Positions 10,689 to 22,340 of a stretch of DNA of 64,000 nucleotides are shown here, piece after piece. Positions within the stretch are counted from its first letter, which is position 1, and each line of letters starts with the position of its first letter. The notes under the pieces are model-generated. The model was not told the DNA's origin, did no database searches, and saw only the letters and a list, made by a program, of their open reading frames with translations. The DNA is from Straminergon stramineum. Its lineage: Eukaryota; Streptophyta; Bryopsida; Hypnales; Calliergonaceae. The stretch lies in contig OY987263.1 of assembly GCA_963920665.1 (NCBI GenBank), forward strand, positions 29,872,547 to 29,936,546. Reading direction: 5' to 3'. The translations under genes and the position numbers were made by a program.

Positions 10689-10856
10689 GATAGTCTAGGG
10701 TCCCTCAACTTGAGTCGTAGAACTCCGAGTGAACAGGTCCTAGAGTGATTAGGTCCTGTAGGCACATAGTCACAGCACCGATACCACTGTCAGGCAACAC
10801 CGCTAGTCACATTAGAGTGCAGAGCCTCTATCTGAGCAACACAGTCGAAGTCTAGC

Positions 10857-13800
10857 ATGGATCCCAGTACTAGGGACGTTCCTGAGTCCATGAAATTGGC
10901 CGGACCATCCAATTATGTTATCTGGAGCTATAAGGTCAAGATGATACTCATGCAGGAGGGATTATGGAAGTATGTCGAACCTTCCGTAACCAGCAACGAG
11001 ACTCCAATCGAATCTGCAACATCATCGATCGTGACAAACGCTGCAGTCGAAGAGACGAACGTTGGAGCTGAGGAGGCTGCACCGCATGGAGCAACGGCCA
11101 CAAATATGATATCCAAGGAGAACGAACTTCGATTCCGCGCCGGCAGAATTATCATCTCCCTGGTACGAGACTCTATTATTCTCAACATCATCCATCTTAC
11201 AGATCCTTGTGATATTTGGCAAAGGTTGAGAAACATGTGTGACGTTAGGAGTTCTTCGAGACGTCTGTCTCTAAAGGAACAGTTCTATTCTCTCAAGTTA
11301 GGAGAAGGGAAAGAGATAGGGGAACATCTCCAAGCCATCAACCTAATAGTAACCCAACTGGTAAACTTAGGCATAGCAACCCCAGACGAGGACCTTGTAG
11401 ATCTCACACTGAATAGTCTACCCCAAAGCTGGTCTACCTTCAAACAGATCCAGAAAGGTAGAGAACGTACACCAACCTTTTCCGAACTAGAAGGCCTCCT
11501 CCTCCAGGAAGAGATTAGTCGCAATATAGAGAAACAACGGGATGAAGTTGAAGAAGTCAACCTAGCGGGAACAGGCAGAGGATCCCATAGAGGAGGACGT
11601 AACCCCCGAGGCCGCAGCAATACACGCGGAGCTTACACCAACGGTGATCGGACCCCTGCTCAAACACAACCGCATCACCAACGGTCAGAAATTCAAAACC
11701 GCAACCCCATTTACTGTCATACGTGTGGCAAACCTGGATACTATGCTCGAAACTGCGCTCAGTATACACTCGAAGAAAGAATCAAGGCTCTCCAGATTCA
11801 ACTTGGTAACATGCAGCGTACTCGCCATCACAGCCGTCCGCCGCAATCCAACGTCCACCTAACCGAGGTCATCGATGAAGAAGATTATCTCCAAGACGGT
11901 ACTCCTGATCCTGTTCCACACCACATGCAAGTCTGCCTCGACGCCTTCAACAACGACGAGGACGTACCCAGTGAGGCAATCAACGCCTGCGTTACCACAG
12001 AGGTTGAAGAAGATTGGTTTCTTGACTCCGGCGCCTCATCTCACGTCACCGGAAACTCACAACTCCTCAGTCACGTCACACCCTCTAGCATTCCCCAGAT
12101 TAGAACAGCTAGAGGACAGATCATGCCAGTCTTTGGCCAAGGCACTATTCACATTACCGATTCTTCTGGAAAAATAAAGCTTATCCACAATGTTCTCTAC
12201 GTTCCTAGTGTAAAGACAAATTTGTTTTTAGTCGGCAGACTCACAGACATTGGCTATAGAGTTTTGTTCGAATCCAAGCAATGTCACATATATGACAAGG
12301 ACCAACCCAGTCAAATCTTCCTTCTTGGCACTCGAGACCCCAGGAACAAGCTTTATCGCGTCGAACAGTATTCTGCACATTGCAAGACAGCTACACAAGC
12401 ACCTGACCCTACTTCGCATCTCCATCTGACACAGCAACTCACGGACCATCTGATCAGAGGCGACAACTCCGCATCACTACTCCAATCCAGCGCAGCTCCG
12501 GAGCCTACACACAACAACTTGACACAGCAGCCAACAGCACCACAGCATGCGTCCATTCTTCAGCAACCACTGCGTCTACCTCACCACACCATTCAACTCT
12601 GGCACAAACGGATCGGCCACCTCAACTTCCAAAGCTTATACCACTTGACATCAAGGAATCTTGTAGCAGGAGTCCCCACAATCCCTCTCATCAAACATGT
12701 ATGCTCCTCCTGCATGCTAGGAAAACTCCCTAGAGATAGAATCCCCAAGAAACGCACGACCTATACCACTCGACCCCTGCAATTAGTGCACAGTGACCTT
12801 TGCGGACCTATGCCCGCACCCTCCAGGAACGGCAGTCGTTACATACTTACGTTTATTGACGACTTCTCTCGGAAAACCTGGTTATACTTTCTCTCAGATA
12901 AATCACAGACTCTAGAATACTTTAAACAGTTTAGAACCTTAGTAGAGACACCCACCAGTCGCATAGGGACACTCCGAACAGATAGGGGCAGTGAATATAT
13001 CTCTCAGGACTTTCACTCCTACTGCACTACCCATGGCATCTCTCGCCAACTCACAGCAGGGTACTCTCCTCATCAAAACGGGATTGCCGAAAGAAAAAAT
13101 CGAACCTTATTAGAAGGTATTCGGAGCGTCGTTACAGGTACCCAAATTCCAAAAATTCTCTGGGACGAGATTGCTAAAACAGTTAACTATATCCAGAATC
13201 GGTGCCCTACCAAGGCTCTGAAACTTCTTACACCTGAAGAAGCTTTCACAGGGATAAAACCACACCTAGGTCACCTTCGCATTATAGGATGTGTCGCCTA
13301 TTGTCATATCCCTGACGTCAAGCGACACAAGTTTGACCCTAAAGCTATTCCTACAATCTTGCTCGGTTACGACGAACAAAGCAAGGCCTATCGCTGCTAC
13401 AACCCTAGCACCCGCAAAATTCTTATCAGCCGCGACGTTAGATTTGATGAAGCCAACTTGAAACTCCCAGCTCCTGAAATCACAGAACCTCTCGAAAGTC
13501 CCTCCTTTCTCAATAAACTACTTCCTTCTCCCCCGCCACTTCCCTCTTCCTCTCCGCTACCAACCTCTCCTCCACCCTCTCCTCTCACCGTCACTCCAGA
13601 CTCTCCACCAATTTCTCCCTCCCCGTTTCCCAACTTTCCAGTCCCTGATAACCCTCCCCTCTCAGTAGCCCTGCCAGTCACCTCTGCCGACCCTTCCCCG
13701 ACCACTGCAGCAACCCCCATACCACCCCGACGTTCCCAGCGCCCTCGCCGGCAAAATATCCGGCTCGATGGTTACGATCTATGCCTCTCTACTGAAGACT

Positions 13801-15470
13801 TCGACATCTGCATGATCACCCCTGCATCCTCCAAACCAGCACCCTTGTCATCAACAACTCCTGATCCCAATAGTGACCACATTACATTCAAACAAGCTCA
13901 ACTCGATTCAGGATGGCGTCTTGCCATGCAAGTCGAAATGGACTCCATATGGAAAAATTAGACCTAGGACTTGGAACCTCTCCCCCCAGGTCAACGTGCA
14001 ATTACATGCAAATGGGTCTTTAAACTCAAGCCAGGCCTCCCCGGACAACCACCAATCAAGAAAGCACGTCTCGTTGCTTGTGGTTTTGAACAACGCCAAG
14101 GCATTGACTTCAACGAAACTTTCGCTCCTGTCATCAAATGGGCAACCCTACGCACTGCTATTGCACTCGCTGCTGCACAACGCTGGACCATACACCACAT
14201 GGATGTCCGCACTGCATTCCTCCATGGTCTTCTCAAGGAACGGGTCTACATGCACCAACCTCCTGGATTTCGCGCTCATGGCCAAGAAAAATTAGTCTGC
14301 AGACTAAACAAGTCACTCTATGGACTCAAGCAGAGTCCCCGTACCTGGTATGACCGAATTGATGCTGTTCTTCGTCGTATTGGCTTACAACGCAGCAAGT
14401 CTGACGGAAATTTGTACTACATGCATCAGGAGGGTGAAACTCTTATCCTGATGCTTTATGTGGATGACCTCTTCATCACCGGCAGCTCCGATAGCCTCAT
14501 TTCCTAGTTAAAACGATTTCTGCATACCGAATTCGAAATGACTGACCTGGGCAGAATCAGACGCTACCTCGGCATCTCCTTCGAAAAAGTCCTCTTAGGT
14601 ATCTTTTTGCATCAACGGGACTATACAAAATCAATTCTTCACGACTTCGGAATGACTGACTGCAAGCCTGCTCCTGTCCCTCTTCCCGAAGGTCACTTAC
14701 TAGTTACAGACATGCAATCTCCATACGTCGACTCTACTCACTATTGCAGACTCGTTGGGAAACTTATATTCCTTACAATTACCCGCCCAGACATCGCCTA
14801 TGTTGTTAGCCGTCTGAGCAGCTATATGGCAAATCCCCAACAGGCCCACCTCGAGGTAGCCAAACACGTCCTTCGTTACTTACAAGGCACCCTGGATCTT
14901 GGTATCTTGTATCGTGCAGGCGCTCCACTCACACTAACAGGATACACCGATGCCGACTGGGGGTCCTGTCCAGAGACGCGCCGCTCCATGGGCGCACATA
15001 TCTTCACCCTTGCCGGTGGACCTGTCACATGGCAAAGCAAAAGACAGCTCACTATCTCTCGTTCTTCCACCGAGTTTGAGTACCGCGCCTTGAGTGACGG
15101 GGCACAAGAAGCGGTATGGCTTCACCGGCTCCTGCAAGAACTGATACCACCAGCTCCGACCACCAGCTCCGTCAACTGCTCCCCGTCTCCGAATTCTCAT
15201 GTTTCCACTTCCAGTATCACTCTTCATTGCGACAACCAAGGTGCTATGAAACTTTCACATAATCCAGTCTTTCATGCCAGATCCAAACATATAGAAATGC
15301 ATTACCATTTTATCAGGGAACGAGTCTTAGGAGGAGAAATAAAATTACAGTATATTCATATGAATGATCAGCCAGCCGACGCTCTTACAAAGCCCCTCAG
15401 GCGAGTGAAATTTACTCGTCACAGAAACACACTAGGTCTACATAGCTTAGCCGGCTTACAAACAACTTAG
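10857..15470 (+). pseudogene. copia gag-pol polyprotein, one frame broken by three TAG stops
   Basis: A single frame runs from ATG 10857 to TAG 15468-15470 with no frameshift. It is interrupted by TAG at 13959, 13965 and 14505. Gag covers residues 1-300 and ends in a zinc knuckle Cys287-x2-Cys290-x4-Tyr295-x4-Cys300, in which the normal His is Tyr (codon TAC). The protease motif is DSGA at 390-393. The integrase has His583, His588, Cys616 and Cys619, and a D647, D709, E745 triad with exact D,D35E spacing. A proline-rich linker follows. Reverse transcriptase begins near 13971 and keeps LYVDD near 14456-14470; RNase H spans about 14930-15390 and keeps the TDADW and HCDNQ motifs. The second stop falls where copia RTs have Trp, so TGG to TAG is likely; the others are compatible with CAG or TGG to TAG. 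The defects lie in the RT N-terminus and thumb/connection, so this copy probably makes Gag-PR-IN only. Confidence 0.92.
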
Positions 15471-15494
15471 ACAAAAGCACACCCTGCCTCCAAC

Positions 15495-16076
15495 TCAAGC
15501 TAAAACAGTTCTAGGTTCTATAGCTTGGAACAAATACGCTTCTGCTTCTGCTAGCGATATAAAACTTCTATGTTTCGCTCCCTTGAAACCTGTTACCTCC
15601 CTAGAACAATTGATCCACGTGAAATACAACCCTGGAGTCCGACCACGCCTCACCGCATAATACTTCTGCCGCGGCGCTCCAACTTCACGCGAACTGCGGT
15701 GCACCTTGCTCTTCTCCGCCGGCGCATCTACTCCAACACGTCCCTGCGCGTCACCACTCCATCCGGCCGGTACATCACCTGCGACATCGAATTGATCTTC
15801 CACGAACTCGTCTGCTGAACTACACCACCGTTCCAACAATCGCGACACAAACGCACAAATCAACCACAACACTAGTCCTGCGAATCTCGCAATTGACACT
15901 CCCCTTATACACTCACGGAGGAGCTGAATTCTCTCACTCCCCACTTGCACCATTTTTTTTTCTCTCCTCTCTCGTAGGAACAGGACTTGTAAATTGCAGA
16001 CCCCATCTCTCGATTGAGGGGGGGTGTTGACACAACCGAGTAGATTAGGGTTCCATCCTAGTACAATGTCTTTCAT
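15495..16076 (-). CDS. antisense ORF with RNase H1/viroplasmin-type hybrid-binding domain, inside copia
   Basis: This is a 193-codon ORF on the strand opposite to gag-pol, between the pol stop (24 nt away, convergent) and the 3-prime LTR. The first 17 codons lie inside the LTR. An alternative start at 15953 (Met42, preceded by an A-run) would give 152 aa. Residues 138-183 match the hybrid-binding fold found at the N-terminus of eukaryotic RNase H1 and in caulimovirus viroplasmin. It shows KYYAVRRGRTPGLY, then a Trp (TW) and Cys, the GFKGAKHRSF block, and a closing AEAEAYL. Residues 65-80 are hydrophobic (LVLWLICAFV), a possible membrane or buried helix. There is no RNase H catalytic domain. 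In the family this domain binds RNA:DNA hybrids or dsRNA. Whether it is expressed, or is a captured host exon, is unknown. Confidence 0.7.
   Translation of the reverse strand: MKDIVLGWNPNLLGCVNTPPQSRDGVCNLQVLFLRERREKKMVQVGSERIQLLRECIRGVSIARFAGLVLWLICAFVSRLLERWCSSADEFVEDQFDVAGDVPAGWSGDAQGRVGVDAPAEKSKVHRSSREVGAPRQKYYAVRRGRTPGLYFTWINCSREVTGFKGAKHRSFISLAEAEAYLFQAIEPRTVLA
16012..16024 (+). other. polypurine tract of copia
   Basis: A GATTGAGGGGGGG-type purine run directly abuts the 3-prime LTR. This is the usual plus-strand priming site. Confidence 0.9.
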
Positions 16077-16196
16077 CCATTGGTCTTCCCATTAGGGTTA
16101 GAACCTTCTGTATATAATCTCAGCTTAACACATTGTTAAGCATTCGATTAGGAACTATTGATTATTGCTGTAAGATTACAACTTCTTGTTTCTATA
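16025..16196 (+). repeat. 3-prime LTR of copia element
   Basis: 172 bp, identical to the 5-prime LTR except for five transitions in its last 70 bp. The TATA at 16111-16118 reads ATTATATA on the other strand and lies about 40 nt upstream of the antisense ORF start. Confidence 0.95.
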
Positions 16197-16201
16197 GAAT
16201 C

Positions 16202-16551
16202 CATCGCTGTAGACCTTTTTAGGGTTTCAATTTTTTCCTATGAGCAGTTGCATAGTTATGAAACAACCCCATGAAGCATTCCCCTACATTCTACAGCTGA
16301 AAATCGAGGCCGAACTTTGAATCCTCATGAAAAAATCCCATCAATCCATTCAAAATAAGTACCCATAATCAGCCCCAAGTCAATCTCAACCGAAGAAAAC
16401 CAAATCAGCTCCCATCTGACCTAAAAACCTTTGGCATTTGGCTCCCAAACCCTAAAAAATCAGCTCCAATTAATCCTCAACCAAAATCACCTATTATCAT
16501 GGCTTCACAATTCTTCCCTTCACATGCAAGAGAACCTATTTGAAAAATGGT
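16202..16551. other. intergenic DNA right of copia
   Basis: Sequence resembling a gene leader (TTTAGGGTTTC, then AACCCTAAAAAATC) continues from the copia target. There is no usable ORF and no named feature. Confidence 0.3.
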
Positions 16552-16555
16552 TTAA

Positions 16556-17126
16556 CCCCTAAAGGACAATTGTCCGTTGAACGGACAATTGAAAAATCTG
16601 GGTAGGTTCCTATGAAGTCAATTTTCATTGGATGTTCTTCAAATTTTGACACAAGGTGTGAAAATGTACCCTCTAAGTGGGAAATTAATTTTTTTTCCGA
16701 TTGGGTGCTTGGATCAAAAGTTATGATGCCCTGAACTTTTCTGGTAGCTCAAGCAGCATGTTCAAAACTCCTCTTCTACTTCTGAAATTTGGCAGGTATG
16801 TTAAGTACATGATACAAGATGCAAATGTCCAAAAAGAAAACCCCAGGTGCAGTGTAAAAATCTCACTTTAGAGGGAGTTGTATGCTGCTGGCCTTGTTGG
16901 GCAAGGTCGAAAAAAAAAATTTCTTCTAGCTTCAAACATTATAATCTTTCAATCCATGCAATCAAAGTTTCTGAAAATTTTTCCATACTTTCCCATGGTA
17001 GTCTAGTATGAATTTGTATGGTTGAATTCTAGGAAAAAGACTTTTTTTTTCATTTTTTTCTCACTGCCCTAAAAAGTGGCAGTTTTTCACAATTTCTGCC
17101 CAAAATATGCCTCCAGGCTTCAAGGG
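16556..17126 (+). mobile_element. TTAA-flanked element, 571 bp (copy G, second subfamily)
   Basis: It is flanked by TTAA at 16552-16555 and 17127-17130. The left end CCCCTAAAGG is identical to that of the element at 22341; the right end is GGCTTCAAGGG, like the 222-bp copy H. A 12-bp perfect hairpin (CAATTGTCCGTT / AACGGACAATTG, 16567-16591) follows the left terminus. The interior differs from the 930-bp family. No coding capacity. Confidence 0.55.
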
Positions 17127-17130
17127 TTAA

Positions 17131-18359
17131 TTTTCAATCCTACTCATCTTCCTAAAATACCTAACACTTTTTACTTCAATTTTTCACCATCATTGTGCAA
17201 GAGCTCTCTCAAAACACACATGGACAAAAAATTGAGAGAGAGAGTAAGAGAGAGAAGGCTCCAAACCCTAATTTTGCCTAATTCTATTCAACTCCCTAAC
17301 AGACTAATTTGCATAACTACTTTCATCCTCCCCTAATTATTGTTAATTTACTAATTATGTGTGAAATGATCCAAATTAGTGCAAATTGCTTTATATTATT
17401 GTAAATATGCTAGTTTAGTGTAGACCTTGCTACTTTAGTATAAATGCCCCTAAATTATGACAAAACCCTATAAATTATTGAAAAATCCCTATTTCAATGT
17501 TTTCATCATTATTCTAGTGTTTTAGTGATAGTTTTAGTTTTACTAAATTCTTTTGTATTTTTTCCTATTTATTATTTTTGTGGATTTCAATTTACTTTTA
17601 GTTTCATTCCTACAAGTTTTTGTTTTATTTTTTTTATTTATTTTTAAAAATTTTGGTTTGCAATTTAGTTCTAGTTTCATTTTCTACTTTGGTTCTTGTG
17701 TTTTTCACTTTTATTTTATATTTTTTATATTCTATATTTTTTTGGTTTGCAATTTGATTCTTATCTAATTGTCTAACCATAGTAATTTGTTTTATTTTTA
17801 TTTTTTATTTTTGTGTTTGTTATCTTTTTGTCAATTCATTAATTCTAATTCATTTTCCTACTTAGTAGTATTTTCATTTTCATTTTCATTTTGTCAACAT
17901 TTTTTCCTTTGACTAATTTTATTACTTTACCAAATCTTGCTTAAAGTCTTTGTAGTTTAATTTCCTATTTTCCCCTTGGAATTTTCACTTATTTTCTTCT
18001 AATTGCACTTTCTAAATTTTCACCGGCTAATCTCCCAACATTCTTATCTCTATGTAATAGAAAACTCCTTAATTGGTAATTGTAATCTAATCTAGAGTAC
18101 TTTCATTTCCAGACTTGTAAATCTACACGTTGTTCATATTTTTGTCATTTTAAAAGGTGAACCAATATAGCGGTTAACAACCAACTTGGCATGTACTACA
18201 CAACCCTTATTGTTTCTCCATTAGACCACAGTTTTAATGACAATTCATAATAGTGACCATATTAATGGTATTACATCCTTGTACAAATTATACCCACAAA
18301 TAAAATTTGACTCCAAAAATAGTAGGCATCTAGAGATCTTCCACTTTTGCTCTAATTTT
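17131..18359. other. T-rich intergenic DNA
   Basis: Strong T bias on the plus strand between about 17480 and 17960, with a (CATTTT)n stretch near 17870-17897. Open frames here are low-complexity Phe/Leu runs and are rejected as genes. Confidence 0.4.
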
Positions 18360-18790
18360 TATTTTCTAGAGGTATATTAGTGGGCTTGTAGGCCATAATA
18401 TTTCTACTTTTGAAATCCCTTTTAGAGAAGCTGAAAAATCAATTTGGCAACACCTTTTAGTATCATTTCTATCACTCTCCATATTGAGGCTTGATTGTTT
18501 TTGTATTCATGCATTATTTTCACATTACTAGATAGAACCTCAATAGTTGTATTCTATTTGGTCTTGTTCAATCATGTTCAATGACACTAGAACACCAAAG
18601 CAAACTTATAGAACATTTGTCCAATTGTCTTATTACCAATGCGTGAATTTACACCTTCCTCTACCCAATTCATGTTGGAGCATTTCACAAAAAATTTAGT
18701 GGCAACAATTAAAAATGAGGATAGATATTAGTGAAAACCAAAGCAATTTAGCTTATATTTCTCCACCTAAAATTCACTCTTATCTCTTTG
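18360..18790 (+). repeat. dispersed repeat R, copy 3 (partial, uninterrupted)
   Basis: It aligns with 1945-2237 and then with 6935-7000. It therefore spans the point where copies H and C inserted in copy 1, and represents the unoccupied arrangement. Confidence 0.55.
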
Positions 18791-20318
18791 TTATGGCACC
18801 CTCTAATATGACAATCCTCCTAATATGACATTCTTGTGAATGGGCATCTCAAGTTCAAAATTGTCTTTATATTGTAATATGCATTTCCATGATGTTTAGT
18901 TCCATGAAGTAGCATTCAATTGTGATTATATGTATCATTGAATACTATGACTTTTGGAACAAATATTTTTTAAATGAAATGAGATATGGATTATTTGTTA
19001 AACATTGAAAATAGTCTGTCTCTAAAAATTCAAACCTAGAAAAATTTATCTCTAAAAAGTTATGCACAAAAAAGTCATGTTGGAAAATACATAGAAAATG
19101 GACACTTTGATGTTTGATTTTTAGAAAATATTCAAATATTCAAAAATTTAAAAGAAAATCAGCCATTTTTTCTAACTTGAAGATTCTCCTTCTCAACCAT
19201 TTGCATCTTTGGGGGGAATAATTGTGTTCTTTGCACTTGCACAAAGGTAGTGCACTTTGAGCACATGTGGAAGGTGGACAATTTACTATTTTTAGAAGAT
19301 CTTTTCAGAGGCTTGTATAACTTTAGTAGAAGTCCCTAAACACCAATTTTGAGCTTTAAATTTGCATTTTGGGGTCAAAAATAGTACTCAACTGCTCCAA
19401 AATGGCCAAGGTAGACATCTAGTTGGGGGTTCTTTAAAAATATCAAATTAATTTTGAAAAATTCAAAAAAAATTAGAAATGACTACAACTACCACATGTA
19501 CCTTCATTTCAAATTTCATGTAAAATTGACATATGCCGCAAAAGTTATGAGCAAAAGAACACCTGTCTAAGGCTAAGGGGGTTGAAAATAGGAGAAGTGT
19601 TTTGTGCAATCACCCTAAAGTATGATGAAAAAATACCTAATTATTAGATATTTAGTAACATTAGAAAAAATTTGAACCCTCAAAGAGCCCCTCAAGAATT
19701 GACATGCAAAGCTATTTATTGAAGGTTAGAGGTGATAGCCTAAGTACACAAATATGTACATAATGGTGTTGCAACCTTGTATGAATTTCATCAAATACTT
19801 ATAAACTTCTCAAAATAAAAAATTCACTTATAGTACCAAGGATTTGAAGTACAAAATGTACATAATGTCTTATTGTCCAATAAAAGGCATTTCAAAGTGC
19901 AAACATCATAAGTATTAAGTACTGATGATCTTTTTAAAGATAAAGAATTCATTCATACTACTAAAGACTCAAATGAAAAGAAGTACCTAATGTCTTGTTG
20001 TCCAATTAATAAGAAGCATTTCATTGTAAAAACATCATGAGCCATTAGTACTTAGTTGTACCAAATTTGTCTTTTTCCATATAAAGTATTCCCTCAATGT
20101 ACTTAAGATTTGAATGACAAGAAGTACCTACTGATGTCCCATTGTCCAATAAAATTCATGCAATTTTACAATTATCATGATGTCAAAAATGGGTGGAAAT
20201 AGGGAAAAAATATCATTCCTTCCTTGAGGAATACACATTTAAATCCAATTATGGTCCCCAATCAAGGCCATTCCAAAGGTATCTTTGAAGGTCGAAATTT
20301 CTTCTCATGTAGAATTGA
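18791..20318. other. AT-rich intergenic DNA outside the partial transposon
   Basis: No gene is seen. Between 19840 and 20160 there is a loose, three-fold internal repetition of AATGTCTTATTGTCCAATAA with CATTTCAA / CATTTCATTG, roughly 120 bp apart. Confidence 0.35.
19080..19609 (-). mobile_element. GGGTGATT-ended element, partial copy
   Basis: The right end GTGCAATCACCC is the reverse complement of the GGGTGATTGCA terminus seen at 33959 and 37700. The interior (GGGGTCAAAAATAG, CTCCAAAATGGCC, TAGACAT) matches the 37700 copy in reverse. No left terminus was found, so it is truncated or decayed. Confidence 0.4.
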
Positions 20319-20478
20319 AAATTTTCAATCCCTTTAATGGTTGTAATGTTGTAATTACAACCTACATCCTTAGCATGCTTTAATTATTTTCAAAAATATG
20401 GAGAATTATATATGGTTGTTTTATGTAGATAGCTCTCAAAGTCCTTCAAATTCATTTCTCATTAGCTACTTTAAGACT
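20319..20478 (+). repeat. dispersed repeat S, copy 1 (partner at 26820-26980)
   Basis: GAAAATTTTCAATCCCT..AATGTTGTA..TACAA and TGGTTGTTTTAT..AGATAGCTCT are shared in order with 26820-26980 over about 160 bp. Confidence 0.55.
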
Positions 20479-20859
20479 TGAGATTTTAAATATCGAGATT
20501 TTGAACATTGAAATTTCTTGAATCTTCACAGAACATGATGTAGATAAGCTTTGGTACTAATTTTTAAATTAGACAAACCCAAGGCTAATAGTATAGTTTG
20601 TTCCTAGGGAGGCTAGTTAAATAGGATTGCTTCTAAATAACTCTTATTAGGTCATTGCAATTGTAGGATAATATAGGAAATATGTTCTTTAACCACATAA
20701 ACAAATGTTTTTCCTCACGCGATATGACTAATTACTAGATTTGCCACTCCACTCTTAAAGGCCACAAGGATTACGAACTCTCCCAAATTGTTAATTATTT
20801 TCTTTATTCTTTAACCTCTTGCTCCTTATAATCTTTTGTCTTCACAAAATATTTTTATC

Positions 20860-22150
20860 TTTCCAACTTGTACTTCCGACTTGGATTTGACATTCTTCTC
20901 AATCGGATAGCCTTTACCAGCTCGGATCAACCACCACAAGTACAATTCGAAGTAAATCACTTTTCCACCAATTAATCTTATTTACTGCTTTGGAAACCAA
21001 TAGGGCTTTCTTTACCAAATTTGGCTTTACAATTTCTCTAGTACAACTTGTAACTCACAGATATACAGTTAGGACTCCATCATAAATGTTTTAAATTTAA
21101 ATTTCCATAGATAACTTACTCATAGACCAAAAAACACAACTCAGCTGACAAGACAACATTCATGCTTGCACTCAACTTTGATTTGGATTTGATCATATAT
21201 TCCAACTTATTCAATCAGCACACAATATAATTCACCCAACAGATTTACAATTTGGAAGCTTCAAAATTACTACAACGACATTCACATACACAAATTCCTT
21301 ACACCCATCTGGGTAAATATCCATTTATATTAACTTTCAAATTGTTGATCAAATCACCTTTTACAGATTAATATCAATATCATAGATTGTTCTTTCAACA
21401 CATTCTCACAACTAATCTTGCAAATTATCCTTTATACTTTAGCTGCCTTCCTAATTGGAATCTAATCTTCAACACTCTCAACATTCCAATTAGGCTTCAA
21501 TAATTGTTCACTGTTTGAACTAAGCTTTAATATAAAGTTATTGCTCCCAACATCATATTCATCTTTTCATCACAGACTTTCTCAAAATTTAACATTTAAC
21601 ACACACTTCTTCAAATCAATCTCCAACTTGGATAATTTCAATTAAATTCCCATGCTTTTGCACATCAACAACCACTTCGCCATACACTGGCACACACACA
21701 TCCCGACTAGGACACAGACACATACTAATCCAAACTTGGATCAACACAAACACAGCTCCCAACTAGGAAATCACTCACACATACAAAGAAAACAAAATAC
21801 ACAGCCTGACTGATTGGGACACGGACTGGAATTCACTCAACAGCCAGTCAAAGAAAATGAAAAACAAATTGGACTTAAAAGACAACTCCAAAGTAGTTAC
21901 CAACGTGGCAGAGACAACCAATTGACAACAGACACCCATTTGGATCCCATTCGGCCCACATCCATCAGATTGCCATCATCCAATTCAGCTGACATGCCAA
22001 ACACTTAGTCACCAACCACCTAATTGGAATTTTAACTAGGAATTTAAACTTACAACCCTCCAATTAGACCACCAAACAACCCCATTTGGAATAAAACCAG
22101 TGACTAAACATCCCATTTGGACAACACAAACCATCAAATAACACCAAAAA
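20860..22150. other. A+C-rich, G-poor stretch with recurrent TNGGA words
   Basis: For about 1.3 kb the plus strand is unusually rich in A and C. Many of the G residues fall in short words such as CTTGGAT, CTCGGAT, ACTAGGA, ATTGGAA and TTTGGA, repeated dozens of times at irregular spacing. There is no coding ORF. It may be a very old satellite or a strand-asymmetric transposon relic. Confidence 0.4.
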
Positions 22151-22340
22151 CCTTCAATTTCCAGTCAAAATGTCTTAAAAACTAATACAGTGGTCATCCT
22201 ACTCGATTATCTACACATGACCATAAAATACAAAACATTACACATCACTTGAACCTACAATAATTTCTCCGTCGACAAAGAAGTAAGAGAATGTACAGTT
22301 GCAGGCTCTACCCTGAACCCCAGGCTCCAATTGCAATTAA

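Larger units (their letters stand above)
10505..16196 (+). mobile_element. Ty1/copia LTR retrotransposon, nearly complete, 5.7 kb
   Basis: Both LTRs, a primer-binding site, the gag-pol frame and a polypurine tract are present. The flanking target duplication GAATC (10500-10504 and 16197-16201) is perfect. The order protease, integrase, reverse transcriptase, RNase H is the copia order. The LTRs differ at 5 of 172 positions, all transitions, so the insertion is fairly recent; dating needs a lineage rate. Gag-pol is broken by three TAG codons, so this copy is probably not autonomous. The short LTR, the DUF4219/UBN2-like Gag and the TGTTGACA start suggest an Ale/Retrofit-like plant lineage (inference). 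An extra antisense ORF sits between pol and the 3-prime LTR. Confidence 0.95.

Noticed and set aside
13959..14507. Amber codon reassignment or programmed readthrough in the copia pol
   Set aside because: The stops fall at RT positions explained by single transitions from Trp or Gln codons, and the host genes read standard code; decay is the simpler reading.
15570..15818. 82-codon plus-strand ORF within the copia 3-prime region
   Set aside because: It is the mirror frame of the antisense hybrid-binding ORF and has no recognisable motif.
17553..17768. 71-codon Phe-rich ORF resembling a multi-span membrane protein
   Set aside because: It is produced by a T-rich tract; there is no codon structure or start context.
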